A stretch of 64,000 bases of DNA from Umbilicaria muhlenbergii (lineage: Eukaryota; Ascomycota; Lecanoromycetes; Umbilicariales; Umbilicariaceae), in the NCBI GenBank assembly GCA_000611775.1, contig KK106981.1:7338312-7402311 (forward strand), in the 5' to 3' direction. Under the pieces are notes generated by a model, which saw nothing but the letters and a program-made list of their open reading frames with translations, did not search any database and was not told where the DNA came from. This document shows, one piece after another, positions 12,606 to 23,219 of this stretch; the stretch's first letter is position 1; the number at the start of each line of letters is the position of its first letter. Made by a program: the position numbers and the translations under genes.

Positions 12606-12700
12606 GCAACTATAGGCCTAGCTGAGCACTCAGTGAGTGCTCGACCAGTGCTTGACTCATAAGAATTGAACTTGGAATTCGCTCGTAGACCTATAGTTGC
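12606..12700. repeat. Nested inverted repeats
   Basis: The outer arms, GCAACTATAGGCCT (12606-12619) and AGACCTATAGTTGC (12687-12700), match 13 of 14. Just inside the left arm is a perfect 9+9 palindrome, GAGCACTCA-G-TGAGTGCTC, at 12624-12642. It could be the remnant of a TIR element or a cruciform-forming site. No target duplication was found. Confidence 0.6.
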
Positions 12701-12979
12701 TAGAACCACTGACTGCTAAGGAAGTAGGAGCTCAGTGAGCGAAGAAGCCAGTTGTATACTCACTTGCTATCGTGCCCTACCATTCTCGGCTTAGCGTGCT
12801 CGACGGCTGCTCGGCGGCGTGCTCAGCGGCTGCTCAGCGGGCGCCTGTCACCCTCTGATCAGCCGTCTCTGCATTAATCTATAAAAGATGGATAGAAGAT
12901 GGATAGAAGATGAACAGAAGGTGAAATCTTTGCAAAGCTTCAAATGTTTAAGTTTTAGAAATTGAGCCATTGACGGAAG

Positions 12980-13257
12980 CAGTGTTCTGAACCCCCCCCC
13001 TCCCCGATCCCCAGGGGGGGGGCCCGCCAAGGCTTTAATAGAGGCTGTTGAGGAGGGGGAGAAGCAGACACCCTACTGTATCTGTACTAGCGCTGAGGGG
13101 CACTCCCCCTCCCTCCCTTGAACACTTTACCACATTTGTACTAGCGCGGCGGGGCGCGCCCCTCATCACCTTGAACACCTTACCTTATCTGTACTAGCGC
13201 TGGGGTTCCCCCGGGGCTCTTTGGCGGGGGTGGGGGGGCTTCTGTTTCGGAACACTG
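12980..13257 (-). mobile_element. hAT-type MITE, copy B (278 bp), inverted relative to copy A
   Basis: Begins CAGTGTTCTGAAC and ends TTTCGGAACACTG. It is flanked by a perfect 8-base duplication, GACGGAAG, at 12972-12979 and 13258-13265. Its inside is the reverse complement of copy A, with three CTGTACTAGCGC units separated by accttacc-type stretches. It is about 20 bases longer than copy A because of a G/C-rich tract near its right end. No coding capacity. Confidence 0.88.
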
Positions 13258-13590
13258 GACGGAAGTCAAAGTGCAAAAGGTAATGAGTGAGTCTCTGATG
13301 GTAAAAGATCAGAAATGCAGTACCTCAGGTTGAAATAACACAGTTAGGGTGATAAGTTCATGATTCAAAACCTGACAGTTAATGAATGTAGATATATGAG
13401 TTCTAGCACTTGAGATGTACCATCATCCTATAGACGACTAGTGAACAAGTTACTCAAATTCCAGCTGTACACCCACGACAAATGATCAGCATGCCCGCAA
13501 GAGTGACAGCTCCACAAGCTCCAGAATGTCGACCCATGCAAAAGTATTCAACCCTACGCAATGCCCCCGCCCCTCCCATCTCACCCCCAT

Positions 13591-16500
13591 CTAAACACTC
13601 GCCCTCCTCGGCGCCAACGTCCTCCTCAAATTCCTTTTCTCCTCCGTCTCCTCCATAACCGGAAGCACGCCCTTATCCCTCAGCCCGCCCAAAAACTCCT
13701 TCCCAAAGCGATACCCAACCTGATAAATCTCATCAAACTTCGCAAAATCCAACGTCCCATACGCATCGATCGGCGGCCGCATATACAAACACCCCGGCGT
13801 CGTTTTCGCCCTCTCGAGCGCATCGACACTAGACACATACGCAAGACGAGCTTGGATCTCCGAGAGCGTCGGCGGGTTGGGGTAGGAGGAGAAAGGGTTC
13901 CAGCGGTTCATGGCGGCCCAGAAGCCGGAGAGGGAGTCGCCGAAAGCTTGGGGGAGGTTGTCGTCAAGGGAGCCGACGTCGATGGCGAAGATGATGTCTG
14001 CGCCGAGGGATTTCATGTGGGCGACGGTGAGGTTGTCGACATAGCCGCCGTCGAGGAGCATGCTGCCCTCATCACAAAGCGGAGGCAAGAGACCAGCAAG
14101 CGACATGGAGGCGCGGACATAGCGCCAGACATACCCCGAATTGTGGATTTCAGAGCGGGATTTGCTGATGTTGGTCGTGTTGCAGTAGAACTCGAGCCAG
14201 AAGTCTTCGATTTGCGAGTTGCCAAAGGTCTTGAAGATGCCGCGGTTAAACTCGTGGCCGGTGGTGTAGGAGGCGGAAGGGTAGGTGAGGTCGAGCGCGA
14301 AGCGCCACATGCTGCCCATGCGGCCGGCGAACTTTTTGGCGCGGCCGTACATGGGGACGACGTCGGCGTCGCGGGCGTAAAGAGCGCCGATGAAAGCGCC
14401 GATGGAGGTCCCGCCGATGATGTCAATGGGTATGCCGGCTTCTTCGAGTGCGCGGATGACGCCCACTTGGGAGATACCGCGTGCTCCACCACCACCAAGG
14501 ACTAAGCCAACAGATTTGCCGCATAGGCGGCGGGCTAGTCTGTGAAAGTCTCCTTTGAAGGGCGTCTCAGCGGAATAGAGAGGAGTCTGGCGTATTCTGC
14601 GTGAAGTATACTTTTGTATCTCTGCCTGCAAAACTTGGACTCGCTGTTTTAGTGCGGTGCCGAAGCGTTTGATCTGAGGATGCACAGGCTCTGTATTTGT
14701 CCTGAAAGCCATTTGAATGTGATGGTGGCCGCCGTTGATCCACATACGATTCCTGAGCCACTTCCTTGTAAGACCCGGCGGCGAGTACCGTTCGACATGT
14801 AGGAGCACCAACTCTTTCCTTGCGGTGGTCTTCATACCAAGCAGGAATCTTTCATACTCCCCAATACTGGGAGAGCCTTCCGCCAGACCAACCAAAAGGA
14901 TGCAATCGGCTTGACTAATGCACGTCTGGGTCCATGGCGAGTTGACGTTAGTGTCTGCAATATAGAGGAGCATACCGTATCTCTCTTCTAGGTCCGCCAA
15001 GTACTGCGATAGCTTAAGCTTGCCCATCCTTGAGAATGCATGTCGTCCAAGATGGTTCAAGATAGCTGCTTGATTCAATGATGTGACTCCATTGACCACG
15101 CCGATCTGTGTGAGAGCATTCAGAAGTCTGCTCCCAAATTCTACTACAGGCACTCCGGTCGTAACGGGTAACACAGCAACAGTTCTAAGATTCAGGGTAG
15201 AAGACACGTTTTTGCTCGTAGCAGCCGTCGTTTTATCTTTCCCCTGCTCGAAAAGGGGATCCTCAATCAAAGCCCGCATTCGCTGAGCGATGATCTTGGA
15301 TATCCTGATAGTAATGCCAGGATGCTCCAGAGCGAGGCTGTTGAATAAGCTCTTCGGGAACTTGGCCAGCTCGGTGTCCCGAATCGCATGCAGCGTTGCT
15401 GGCCGCGCAGACTCGGTCATGACTTCCAGCTCGCCAACGCTCTCACCCTGACCATACTCTCCCACAACTCTCATGCCGCCGTCTTCTTTCTCCAATATTG
15501 CCCGTAGCCGGCCATTGAGCACGATGTAAATAGCATCGCTGTCGTCGCCCTGATGATGGATCACTTGGCCAGCATTAACTTGCACCCACTCAAGGGCAAA
15601 GTCGATGTGAAGGATTAAGCGCGGCAGCAAACTGGTGAGGCGTTTCGCCATTGTGAGTAGAACAACGGGATACTTCTCCACCATGCGCTCCAAAGAAGCC
15701 CTCGGTAGGAACCCGACATACACGTCTGTTTTTGCCCTAACATCGATGAAGGACCTGTAAGACGAAATTGTACCGACGTATCCAGCGAGGTCCCCCGGCT
15801 TGATGAGGAACAGGCTCTTCCTAGTCTTGTTTTTCTTTTTACTATCCTTAGGTCGACCAGCTACTGAAGATGTTCGAGTTGAGTTCGACGTAGCCCGCAT
15901 AAGTGGAGGAAGTAGATCGTCTGAGGGATGCCCTGTCGGTAGATGCATTGTAGTCACGCTGTGCACATCTCCATCTTTTTCGTGGCTAGGAATGCTGACA
16001 TCTAGAAATCCGTCGATCACATAATACAGTCCAGGATTCCGTTCGCCCTGTTCCACCAAGACTGCACCTTTCGGAAAGTAAACAATCTCGATGTCATCCC
16101 GCAAATCGTTTATAAGATTCTGGCTGCTGTACATAGAACCTCCTGCACTGATTCCAGACACCGAGGCCACTGAGTTCGTATCCCCATCTCCCGAACCTTC
16201 ATATGGATCAATAAACCCAAACGCATTGCTGAACATGTCTTTGCGATGCCTCGACTCATAGCTTGACAATCTTGGGGACTGCTCCACCGAGTCTGCTGGC
16301 CTGCGAATTGCATCTTTAGTGTTGACGAGGCCAATAGCTTTTGTGATGCATCCAAGAATAGACTCTCTGAATATCATATCTTCGTCCAAGGAGTCTTGTC
16401 GATGCAACTGAAGACGCGGTGAGGGCATAAACGGGGGATGCTCCCCATGACTTAGTGGACTCTGAAGACCATGATCATCCGCAACTGAAAAGGGCTGGTT

Positions 16501-18241
16501 GAAAAGCGAGCCTGACATGCTCGGATGATGATCACGCCGAGAGCCAAATCGAGACATCTGTATGTTGGTGAGCAAGTCCCCAGGACTGACACCAGACCTC
16601 TGATCAGCTATGGTGGATTCATAATCAGAAGACGTCGATCCATTTCGTGCAGCTACTAGTATCGCTTGTGCAGCCAGATCTTTCCGTAAAGTGCTGCTAG
16701 ACCGACGTCTACGGCTAATTCTTGGATTATGCAAAGCAATGCCTTTCATTCCTTCTTCTACTGAGTCCACTCGTTCCCTCTCCTTTAGAAATTTAGCCTT
16801 CAATCTCTCCAAGGCTGAACCCCGAAGGTGGTTCGGAAGATCGTAGTTTGTGTACTTGTTCATGTGTTTCTCGATGCGAAGAACTTCGGTAGTCAATCCT
16901 AGATAGGAGTCACCAGTGGCAAGTGTCACACGCTGCAGACGCGTGAGGATGACCTGCACGATATGTGCTGTGGCCTTTGGGTAGACTCTTGTAAGCCTAC
17001 GAAATGCAGAAGCCGGGATGATGGCGATGGTGGTATCCACAGTAGCTCTTGCAACAATATCGGGGTGTACGGATTTTGCAACATGGGACTTTCGTCGAGT
17101 GTGGCGTCTGTTGTGGTCTCTCCGGCGGTGGTTCTGATGCTCCGCGTTCGGATCTAGGGATAGTGGAGGTACACTCGGTAAACGACCGTTCTCATTGACC
17201 ATCGAAGAACGAGAATTGCGCCGATCATTGGGTTGAAAGGGGGTTTCGGAAGCTCCGATCGGACTCGCCGGTCCAGAGTCAGGAGTGATACGTAGGCCAT
17301 ATCCTGCTACACTTGAAGAGCTCGAACTTGGTCTGATTTCATCATCCTCGTTATGGCGTAGCTTGACATCCTCTGTGAACAATGATAGTATGGAAAATAA
17401 TGATGACATTGGTGCCCCGTTCTTCACTTCCGTAAGCAACTGGTATCCCTGATTGTTCTCGTCCCGATGCTCCTCCTCATCCTCGTACGATTGCCCACCA
17501 CCATGCATCCAAGTTTCGCTGTCTGACGCTCGATTGTCCCGGCTTGACTTGACAAAGATTTGTACAAGACCATCTACAACCAGACAAAATCCCTTCTCCT
17601 CTTCCAACAACAGTGTCTCGCCCGCAATAAGCTTCCTAGTTTGCATTGTCCGAGTCAACTCATGGAATACCGGTCTCTCTAGGTATCCAAAGACCTTAAT
17701 CGCGCTAAGGAACTCGTCGAGATAGTTTGCCAGGCCCGGTTTCGAGTCCCCTTCTTGTGTATCCGGGAAAAGATCGATTTGTGGTTCTTTGCGCTGGGGC
17801 TCCGGGGGTAGTCGAGCGTACATGTTGAGGAAACGGTACCGCACTACCCAGCTCACGGTGGACGCGAAGGCAACGAGAATGAGCAGTCTATGGAACATTA
17901 GCACAAGGAATTGGGTATAGGTTGGCGCGTACTTACAGAGTGGTAAAGTTCATGGTGAACGTCAAGCTCGTAGAAAAGAGGGTGAATAGCCATGTTGGCA
18001 GAGAGATTGAGGTGAAAGTGATGAGCCAGAAGAGGACGCCTGGGATTACCCTCAGCAGGAGCAATATCAAATGGCCTGCCCAGCCCGGCCATGACCTCGA
18101 AGTAATGCCCTCGGGAGTTGTAGCAAGCGCCGAAGCATGAGTAATTGCTGTACTTGTTGCGCTGCCGATGACTGGACTCAGCGTGTCGGCGTTCATGGCG
18201 TTCATAGTCGAGCTACCCATCGAGAACTCCATGCTCGGCAA
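13591..18241 (-). CDS. NTE1: Lysophospholipase NTE1 (neuropathy target esterase homologue)
   Basis: 1533 residues from exons 18241-17937 and 17887-13591 (49-base intron gtaagt...tag). It deacylates phosphatidylcholine and lysophosphatidylcholine at the endoplasmic reticulum. The N terminus carries two hydrophobic segments around [17 protein letters not shown] and the LLLILVAF stretch that spans the splice. The middle has cyclic-nucleotide-binding-like domains (for example the blocks around [19 protein letters not shown] and [19 protein letters not shown]) separated by serine-rich disordered linkers. The patatin domain has GGGGARG near 1234, the nucleophile GTSIG near 1262 and the catalytic-dyad aspartate in DGGYVDN near 1381. 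Length and domain order match fungal NTE1 proteins. The first exon was recognised from its match to the conserved N terminus ending in TFTMNFTTL. Confidence 0.96.
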
Positions 18242-18596
18242 ATATGCCTTGGGTCATAAACTACATGCTTTAGCTGGGAGGCTGCGAATGCAACTGTTCG
18301 CAGGGCTCAGAGTCGGCATAGTTATTGTCAAAGTGAGCACGTGAAGAAGCTTTGGTTTGGAGACGAGCATCGCTGGCGAAGCGAAAGGTTGCCGATGTAC
18401 TTCGGAGTACTCCCCCCTTGCTGCCGCACCAGGGACCTCAACAACTACTTGTTTCCATGTCAATTCCACGATAAGAATAAGTTCCATTAGACTACTAGGT
18501 ATGAATCCAAGGGTATCCTAGCCGTCTATGACCACTCGCCAATTACCCATGACCAGCGCTCCGCAAAATGCCACACAACAGCAAAGACAAGGACTT
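18242..18596. other. Intergenic gap
   Basis: Upstream of NTE1 and downstream of the next minus-strand gene. It presumably holds the NTE1 promoter. Nothing specific is seen. Confidence 0.5.
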
Positions 18597-19586
18597 TCAA
18601 GGCTTTGGCTCGTCGGGGTACATGTCCCGTCGCCTGTATGACTCCTCGTTCAACGTGACCTCGTCAGTCGCTGCCACCGAAATGGTATCTGCATCGCTAT
18701 CATTATCCACCCCGTCACCCGTTACAGATCGGCTCCTTTGAAGTTCTCCACCTGCCGGCATCGTCTTCAATGGGGTTATCACGATCCGGCCCTTCAGTAT
18801 TGCCTTCCTTCGCGCTTTCACATCTTTATGTAGAAGTTTGGAATCCTTCCTAGTTACAAGAGGTCCTTGAGAGTCCATAAGGCCGGCGGGATGTTGCTTG
18901 AACAACTTGCTGGTGGAGACATCCATCACGTTCATGTCTTCTGTCTCCCCTGGGAGATCGATCCGAATAAAGAGACCTTTCGGGCCGAAATAACTATCGT
19001 TCCATCGCTTGAGACACGCGATAAGTGCCCCATTGTATTTGGCAGCAGCGAAGTTGCGGTGCTCTTTCTCGTCGCGCACTTTGTGTCCAACAAAGGCCGC
19101 AGGAAGAAGACCAAGTGGTCCAAAAACCCACATGCAAACAAACCCGATACCAGCTCCTCCACCAATAGCGGTCAGCCATTGCCCGCGGCTTAAAGTCGCA
19201 TGGCTCGAGATTTCCCCTGTAAACTCCGACCACATCTCTTTCGAAACCTCTGCTTGTTCGAGGATGGCCGGGAAAGCGAAGCCAGAAGTCACGTAACGGG
19301 TCCGACTCGGCACTTGAAGACCTCGGGAAAGTGCAGACGCTGGAGCGTACCGTGGTACGTGGGCCTCCGACGATGTGATGGGCTCTCGTTCTGCCGCAAC
19401 TCCGCCGAAGCTGGTTTGCATCTCTTGGTTGACTTCAGCCTCGTAATCGTTCGGAAAACCTTGGAATGGGTCTCGAACGTAGGGTGGAAGCTCCATGCTA
19501 GTTTGACCAACCCTGCTGTTGGGCCTAATGGCTCTGGATGTAGAATGGTTAATGATAGGATTGCCTGCCACGAATGCGTGAGGCAT
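18597..19586 (-). CDS. Uncharacterised fungal protein with a glycine-rich hydrophobic segment
   Basis: Not recognised by name. A single frame encodes 329 residues from the ATG at 19586. The frame stays open upstream, but the next in-frame start-like codon is TTG and sits directly after a polypyrimidine-AG, so an upstream exon is possible. Residues 1-120 are low complexity. A hydrophobic stretch near 135-167 (AIGGGAGIGFVCMWVFGPLG) is followed by a charged block, GHKVRDEKEHRNFAAAKYN. Then comes a compact region with LFIRIDLPGE, and the tail is acidic and serine-rich. The stretch from SEFTGEISSHA to RIDLPGE looks like the conserved core. This suggests a membrane-associated protein; no function is proposed. 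Confidence 0.68.
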   Translation of the reverse strand: MPHAFVAGNPIINHSTSRAIRPNSRVGQTSMELPPYVRDPFQGFPNDYEAEVNQEMQTSFGGVAAEREPITSSEAHVPRYAPASALSRGLQVPSRTRYVTSGFAFPAILEQAEVSKEMWSEFTGEISSHATLSRGQWLTAIGGGAGIGFVCMWVFGPLGLLPAAFVGHKVRDEKEHRNFAAAKYNGALIACLKRWNDSYFGPKGLFIRIDLPGETEDMNVMDVSTSKLFKQHPAGLMDSQGPLVTRKDSKLLHKDVKARRKAILKGRIVITPLKTMPAGGELQRSRSVTGDGVDNDSDADTISVAATDEVTLNEESYRRRDMYPDEPKP

Positions 19587-21109
19587 GGGATTGGAGTTTT
19601 GTGGGGCCAGAAGGGCGGGTAGAGGCTTGAAAAGTAGTAAGAAGACGACAGACAGGTAGGACACTAGGGCTTTCTGTCTGCGACGGTGAAGAGCAGCCTG
19701 CAAAGGTAGACAAAGAAGAATGGTAGAAAGTTGGACCGGTAAATGGATATGACCAAGGTCTCAATGATTCAGTAGAATGGCGAATCAGGATCCAACTGCA
19801 ATACCGAATAAGGTAGTTACGATGTGAACGGTTAGAAGCAGTGATGACTTTGAATTGTCTTTTGTAGATATAATTATCTACACCGCTATAGACAGAGATT
19901 CAACACAACGTGTGGCTTACGCCTGAGAGTGCAGCCTGATCACCTGAGATTTCGAGGCAGCCATTCTCATGACAAGGTCCAATAGAACGAAAAGGGTTGC
20001 TTTGTATGGGTAACCATACGCAAGATGCTGCCAATGTGGCTGCTGCTTGACTCACTCTTCTTACGCAGGCCGGCATCGAGCGGACTTTGATTAGGCCGGG
20101 CAGTGCATCGCGTGCATCGCGTGCATATCCTTGCCGCCGTCACGATTGTGAGTAATCCAAAGGCGGGGATGGCATATCCATTCATGGTCTGACTCATACG
20201 AAGGTACTCGTAATACGGAAGAGGGTGGTCTGCAGCTCTCAGACTATTGGCTGTGCTGGGCATGAGGGGGAGTTCCTAGGGAGAGGTCGGCCTATCGATT
20301 CACCGTTACTTGGCCTAAGGAGCTACGGAGTAGACTGAGGGCCGATGCAAAAAGAAGTGGCACACTCCGAAAACTACGCGACTAAACACTGGCATGCGTT
20401 CAAAGAGTCGCAGCAGCGCCAAAAGGTCTTTAGTATTCAGGAATGGTAGAGTTAGAAAATTAGTATATAATCTGTCTCTGTCGTAAATAATGGAGTTATA
20501 GGATGTTTCGTTCTTGAATTGTTGCTGTTGCGCGCAGGTTTCTATGGTGCGGCTCTGTTACCGAGTGTGCCACTTCTTTTTGCTCTTCTTAAGAGTAGGT
20601 CCCTTACTCTTATACTTATTATGATGTATCACGAATTGTTGAGCTAGAAAAGTTATATCTTCACCACAGATGATTGCCCAGAATAACTCTGTAGCATACC
20701 ACCCATAGCTGTCTGCGTTGAATTTGGCAAGGTTCTTGTTAAGTGCCCTGGCACCTTCCCACCCATACCCATTTGGCTGTCAATGACAGCTCCTCGATGG
20801 ATGCTTCCAAGGAGCCAATCCCAGTACCTGAGGGAAAGATAGAACGGTAAGCTAAGTGATTACCAGGTTGAATAAAACAAGAGAGGGCACCTACGTATAT
20901 TCATGCAAAAGTCGGTCTTCTTAAAGGCCAAGACCTTTCCTCGAAGCTGCAACTTCCTTTCCGCATTGTCATAAGTCTAGTTTTACAGTATTGCAGTCTA
21001 TAAATTGGCCACCCATCATAAGCCACAGCCTAAGACAAAAAACAAATCCTCCACAAACGGTATTAGGCCCGTGAGCTGTAGGTAGCCTTATCTCAAACTA
21101 GAGAAAGAC
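19587..21109. other. Intergenic region with one TIR element
   Basis: Contains the TIR-bounded element at 20347-20583. The other short ORFs have no recognisable relatives. Confidence 0.55.
20347..20583. mobile_element. Short TIR-bounded element (237 bp), family unknown
   Basis: The 21-base end at 20347-20367 (GCAAAAAGAAGTGGCACACT plus one more base) is a perfect reverse complement of 20563-20583. The interior is A/T-rich and non-coding. No convincing target-site duplication was found, so the superfamily cannot be assigned. A perfect 21-base inverted pair at this spacing is best explained as a MITE-like element. Confidence 0.6.
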
Positions 21110-21769
21110 ATGGAAAACCACTCTATACCAAAGATCTCAGCCTCCCTCTCCGTCGACCCAGCGACGCACTCCTTCGCCAACTCGCAAGCACCCAAACTGA
21201 TCCTCACAATAACTTCACACCACCCGGACCCTATAACGATCTATGCCGACAACGTCTCCCCCAAGCTCATGCTGACCTGCGGTGCTCTCACCATCACCGA
21301 CATGACCACTGGCAGCGAGGTCCGACAAAGCAGCCAAACACACTGCCGTATCCCGCCGCCAGCTGAAGTCGCCGTGCCTCTCCACGAGCATCTCTTCCAT
21401 ATTCTCCTCCCTAACAACCCTCTTACTCTCTCCGCGCCTTTCACCCGCAGTCGTACGAGCACCGGCGGTAAAGCTATAGCCAAGCACGACCCAGACTACG
21501 CCAGTGATCGCTCAATCAAACACGGTGTATGCGGTGTCGACGGTCGTGAGCCCGGACACAGATATGTGTTGAGCCTTGCTAGTCAGCCACGGGTACGGTG
21601 GGACATCATTCGGTGGTGAGAGTATGGAACAAAGGAGCAGGTCCTATATGCGGATGGTGATGGGGGCAGCTTAGATGGGAGACGGGTTAAGTTTGGCCCT
21701 GGCCCGCATGAGGCGATTGTGGTTGATTCAGCGCGCATTGGGCTTGTTGAGTTTGAGTGTCACGAGTAG
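21110..21769 (+). pseudogene. Uncharacterised small protein with an in-frame stop
   Basis: The frame starts at ATG 21110 and reads 169 residues to a TGA at 21617-21619. The same frame then continues for 49 sense codons (opening EYGTKEQVLY, ending GLVEFECHE) to a TAG at 21767. The part after the TGA has good codon quality and reads as the natural C terminus. The protein looks like a beta-rich fungal family (PKLILTITSHHPDPITIYADN) with no assigned function. Alternatives are a weak 54-base intron from the GTGAGA at 21616 to the AG at 21669, which keeps the frame but lacks a branch point, stop read-through, or a sequence error. I favour a recently inactivated or polymorphic host gene. Confidence 0.55.
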
Positions 21770-22045
21770 TTGGGAATAACGAAGAGCAATAGATTGAAAT
21801 CCGTCGATGATTGATTGTTGCAGCGCGAGGAAAACTCACAATCGTAGCGAGTCCAAACCAAAACTCAAAGACGAAGCCTTCCATTCATCATTCCCTTATG
21901 CCAGAGACTCGGAAGATATTGGAATGCTTAAAGCGGCGAGCTAGGTAAGCAAGGCGCAATACCCGAAAAGGGAGGCCGCCTAAACCTAGGTAACAGCTGC
22001 TGGCCTCAATCCTGTGTCCAAGTTCCTCGCACTACCCGTAATTTT

Positions 22046-22097
22046 GTTACCCGGTGACTGTAAATCTCCAGCAGCAGCCAGGCCTTCACCGGGTAAC
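22046..22097. repeat. Perfect 12-base inverted repeat
   Basis: GTTACCCGGTGA (22046-22057) and TCACCGGGTAAC (22086-22097) enclose a 28-base loop. A related GGTAACAG motif also occurs just upstream, near 21990. Confidence 0.6.
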
Positions 22098-22437
22098 AGG
22101 GCGTGCTGTGGGAGATTCTTACTGGGTGAGGGCTTCACCGAATCAGAGGACACCTCGGCGAACCAGAGAACAGCACTATTATCACATCTTCCCAACCCGT
22201 TACAGTCTCAGAATCCTCTTCTACTGATAGCAACTTGGGGCATACGATAAAAATTCTCGAATCGGGAAAGGTCTTGCGTTTACAAAAAAATATAAAGGTA
22301 TGCATGCAGGATCAGCGTGCGGCAATACTTGACTTGTATACAAGGTAGCGAATAGAATCAAAGCTGCTAGACGTGCCTATTATTTACCAAGGATTCATGA
22401 AGATGCAAAGTGAACGCGAGCGTAGAGGCAAAGTAAA

Positions 22438-22508
22438 CCCCGACACTATCGTGTCGGGGGATGTGAAAGGGAAATGCTTGCAACGAGAGGGTGCCAAAAT
22501 GGGCACCC
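22438..22508. repeat. Two adjacent hairpins
   Basis: The first is CCCCGACAC-TATC-GTGTCGGGG (22438-22459, 9-bp stem, 4-base loop). The second is GGGTGCC-AAAATG-GGCACCC (22489-22508). Both stems are perfect. They could belong to an untranslated RNA or be the end of a decayed element; no T-run marks a terminator. Confidence 0.5.
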
Positions 22509-23219
22509 AAGGGCTGACAACTAAGGTATGCTTATATTTAAGGGTAGGGGAGGGGGGTGGAAGAGGAGCCCCACAGAGCTTGAAAGGCAGCGACGCCCAT
22601 AAATTGACTCTCGTTGCCTCATGAGTGCCACGCCACCAGGCCTCGGTCTCATGCGCTGTTCTCTGGACTCCGGTTCCCATCGCTCTTAGAAATAATGTTG
22701 GAAACTAAAATCTCACTCCCACTTTCTAACACCTGTACTCTCCGCTAGTTCCTAAAATTAGGGCAACTTAATGCTAGTAAAGGAGTGAAGGGTACTTTGA
22801 TGATCCCAGAATAACACTTCCTTTCAGAAAAGTTCAGAAGTGCATCAGACAATGATTTATCACAGAATAATAACTTATACCTTTTAAAATAAAACTATGA
22901 GGGAAAAGAGACTCAGCTACAAACAACTATATTACGCTTCAGAACACATCAACTTTTTAAAGTTTAAAAATAAAGAGGACGTCTTTCCTTTTACAAAGCT
23001 TTTTGTTTTTTTATTTCTCTCATTGAGTGCATGCAGTCTAAGACTAAGACACTTTCTAGTAAATTAATTATAAATATTATGAAAATCTTCTCTGTGTGTC
23101 TGCTTTTTGGTAAGTGTGAATCAGGCATGAACTCATCTATCCAACATCTTGCGAACCATAACCATAGAATAGACATTCGAACCTTGAAGCCTTGGACCTA
23201 GACCTTCGTTGCTGGCAAC

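Larger units (their letters stand above)
12341..13590. other. Intergenic region with inverted repeats and a MITE
   Basis: Convergent gap between the ketosamine kinase and NTE1. It holds nested inverted repeats (12606-12700) and the second hAT MITE (12980-13257). GC-rich GCTC/GGC tracts lie near 12790-12850. No gene is seen. Confidence 0.6.
21770..23219. other. Intergenic region, partly A/T-rich
   Basis: Holds foldable inverted repeats at 22046-22097 and 22438-22508. An A/T-rich stretch runs from about 22700 to 23120. No gene is supported. Confidence 0.5.

Noticed and set aside
12586-12848. Possible additional hAT element with CAGG ends
   Set aside because: The ends are only weakly alike and no 8-base duplication was found.
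13561-14505. Plus-strand frame of 314 residues
   Set aside because: Antisense to the patatin domain of NTE1; arises from high GC and third-position bias.
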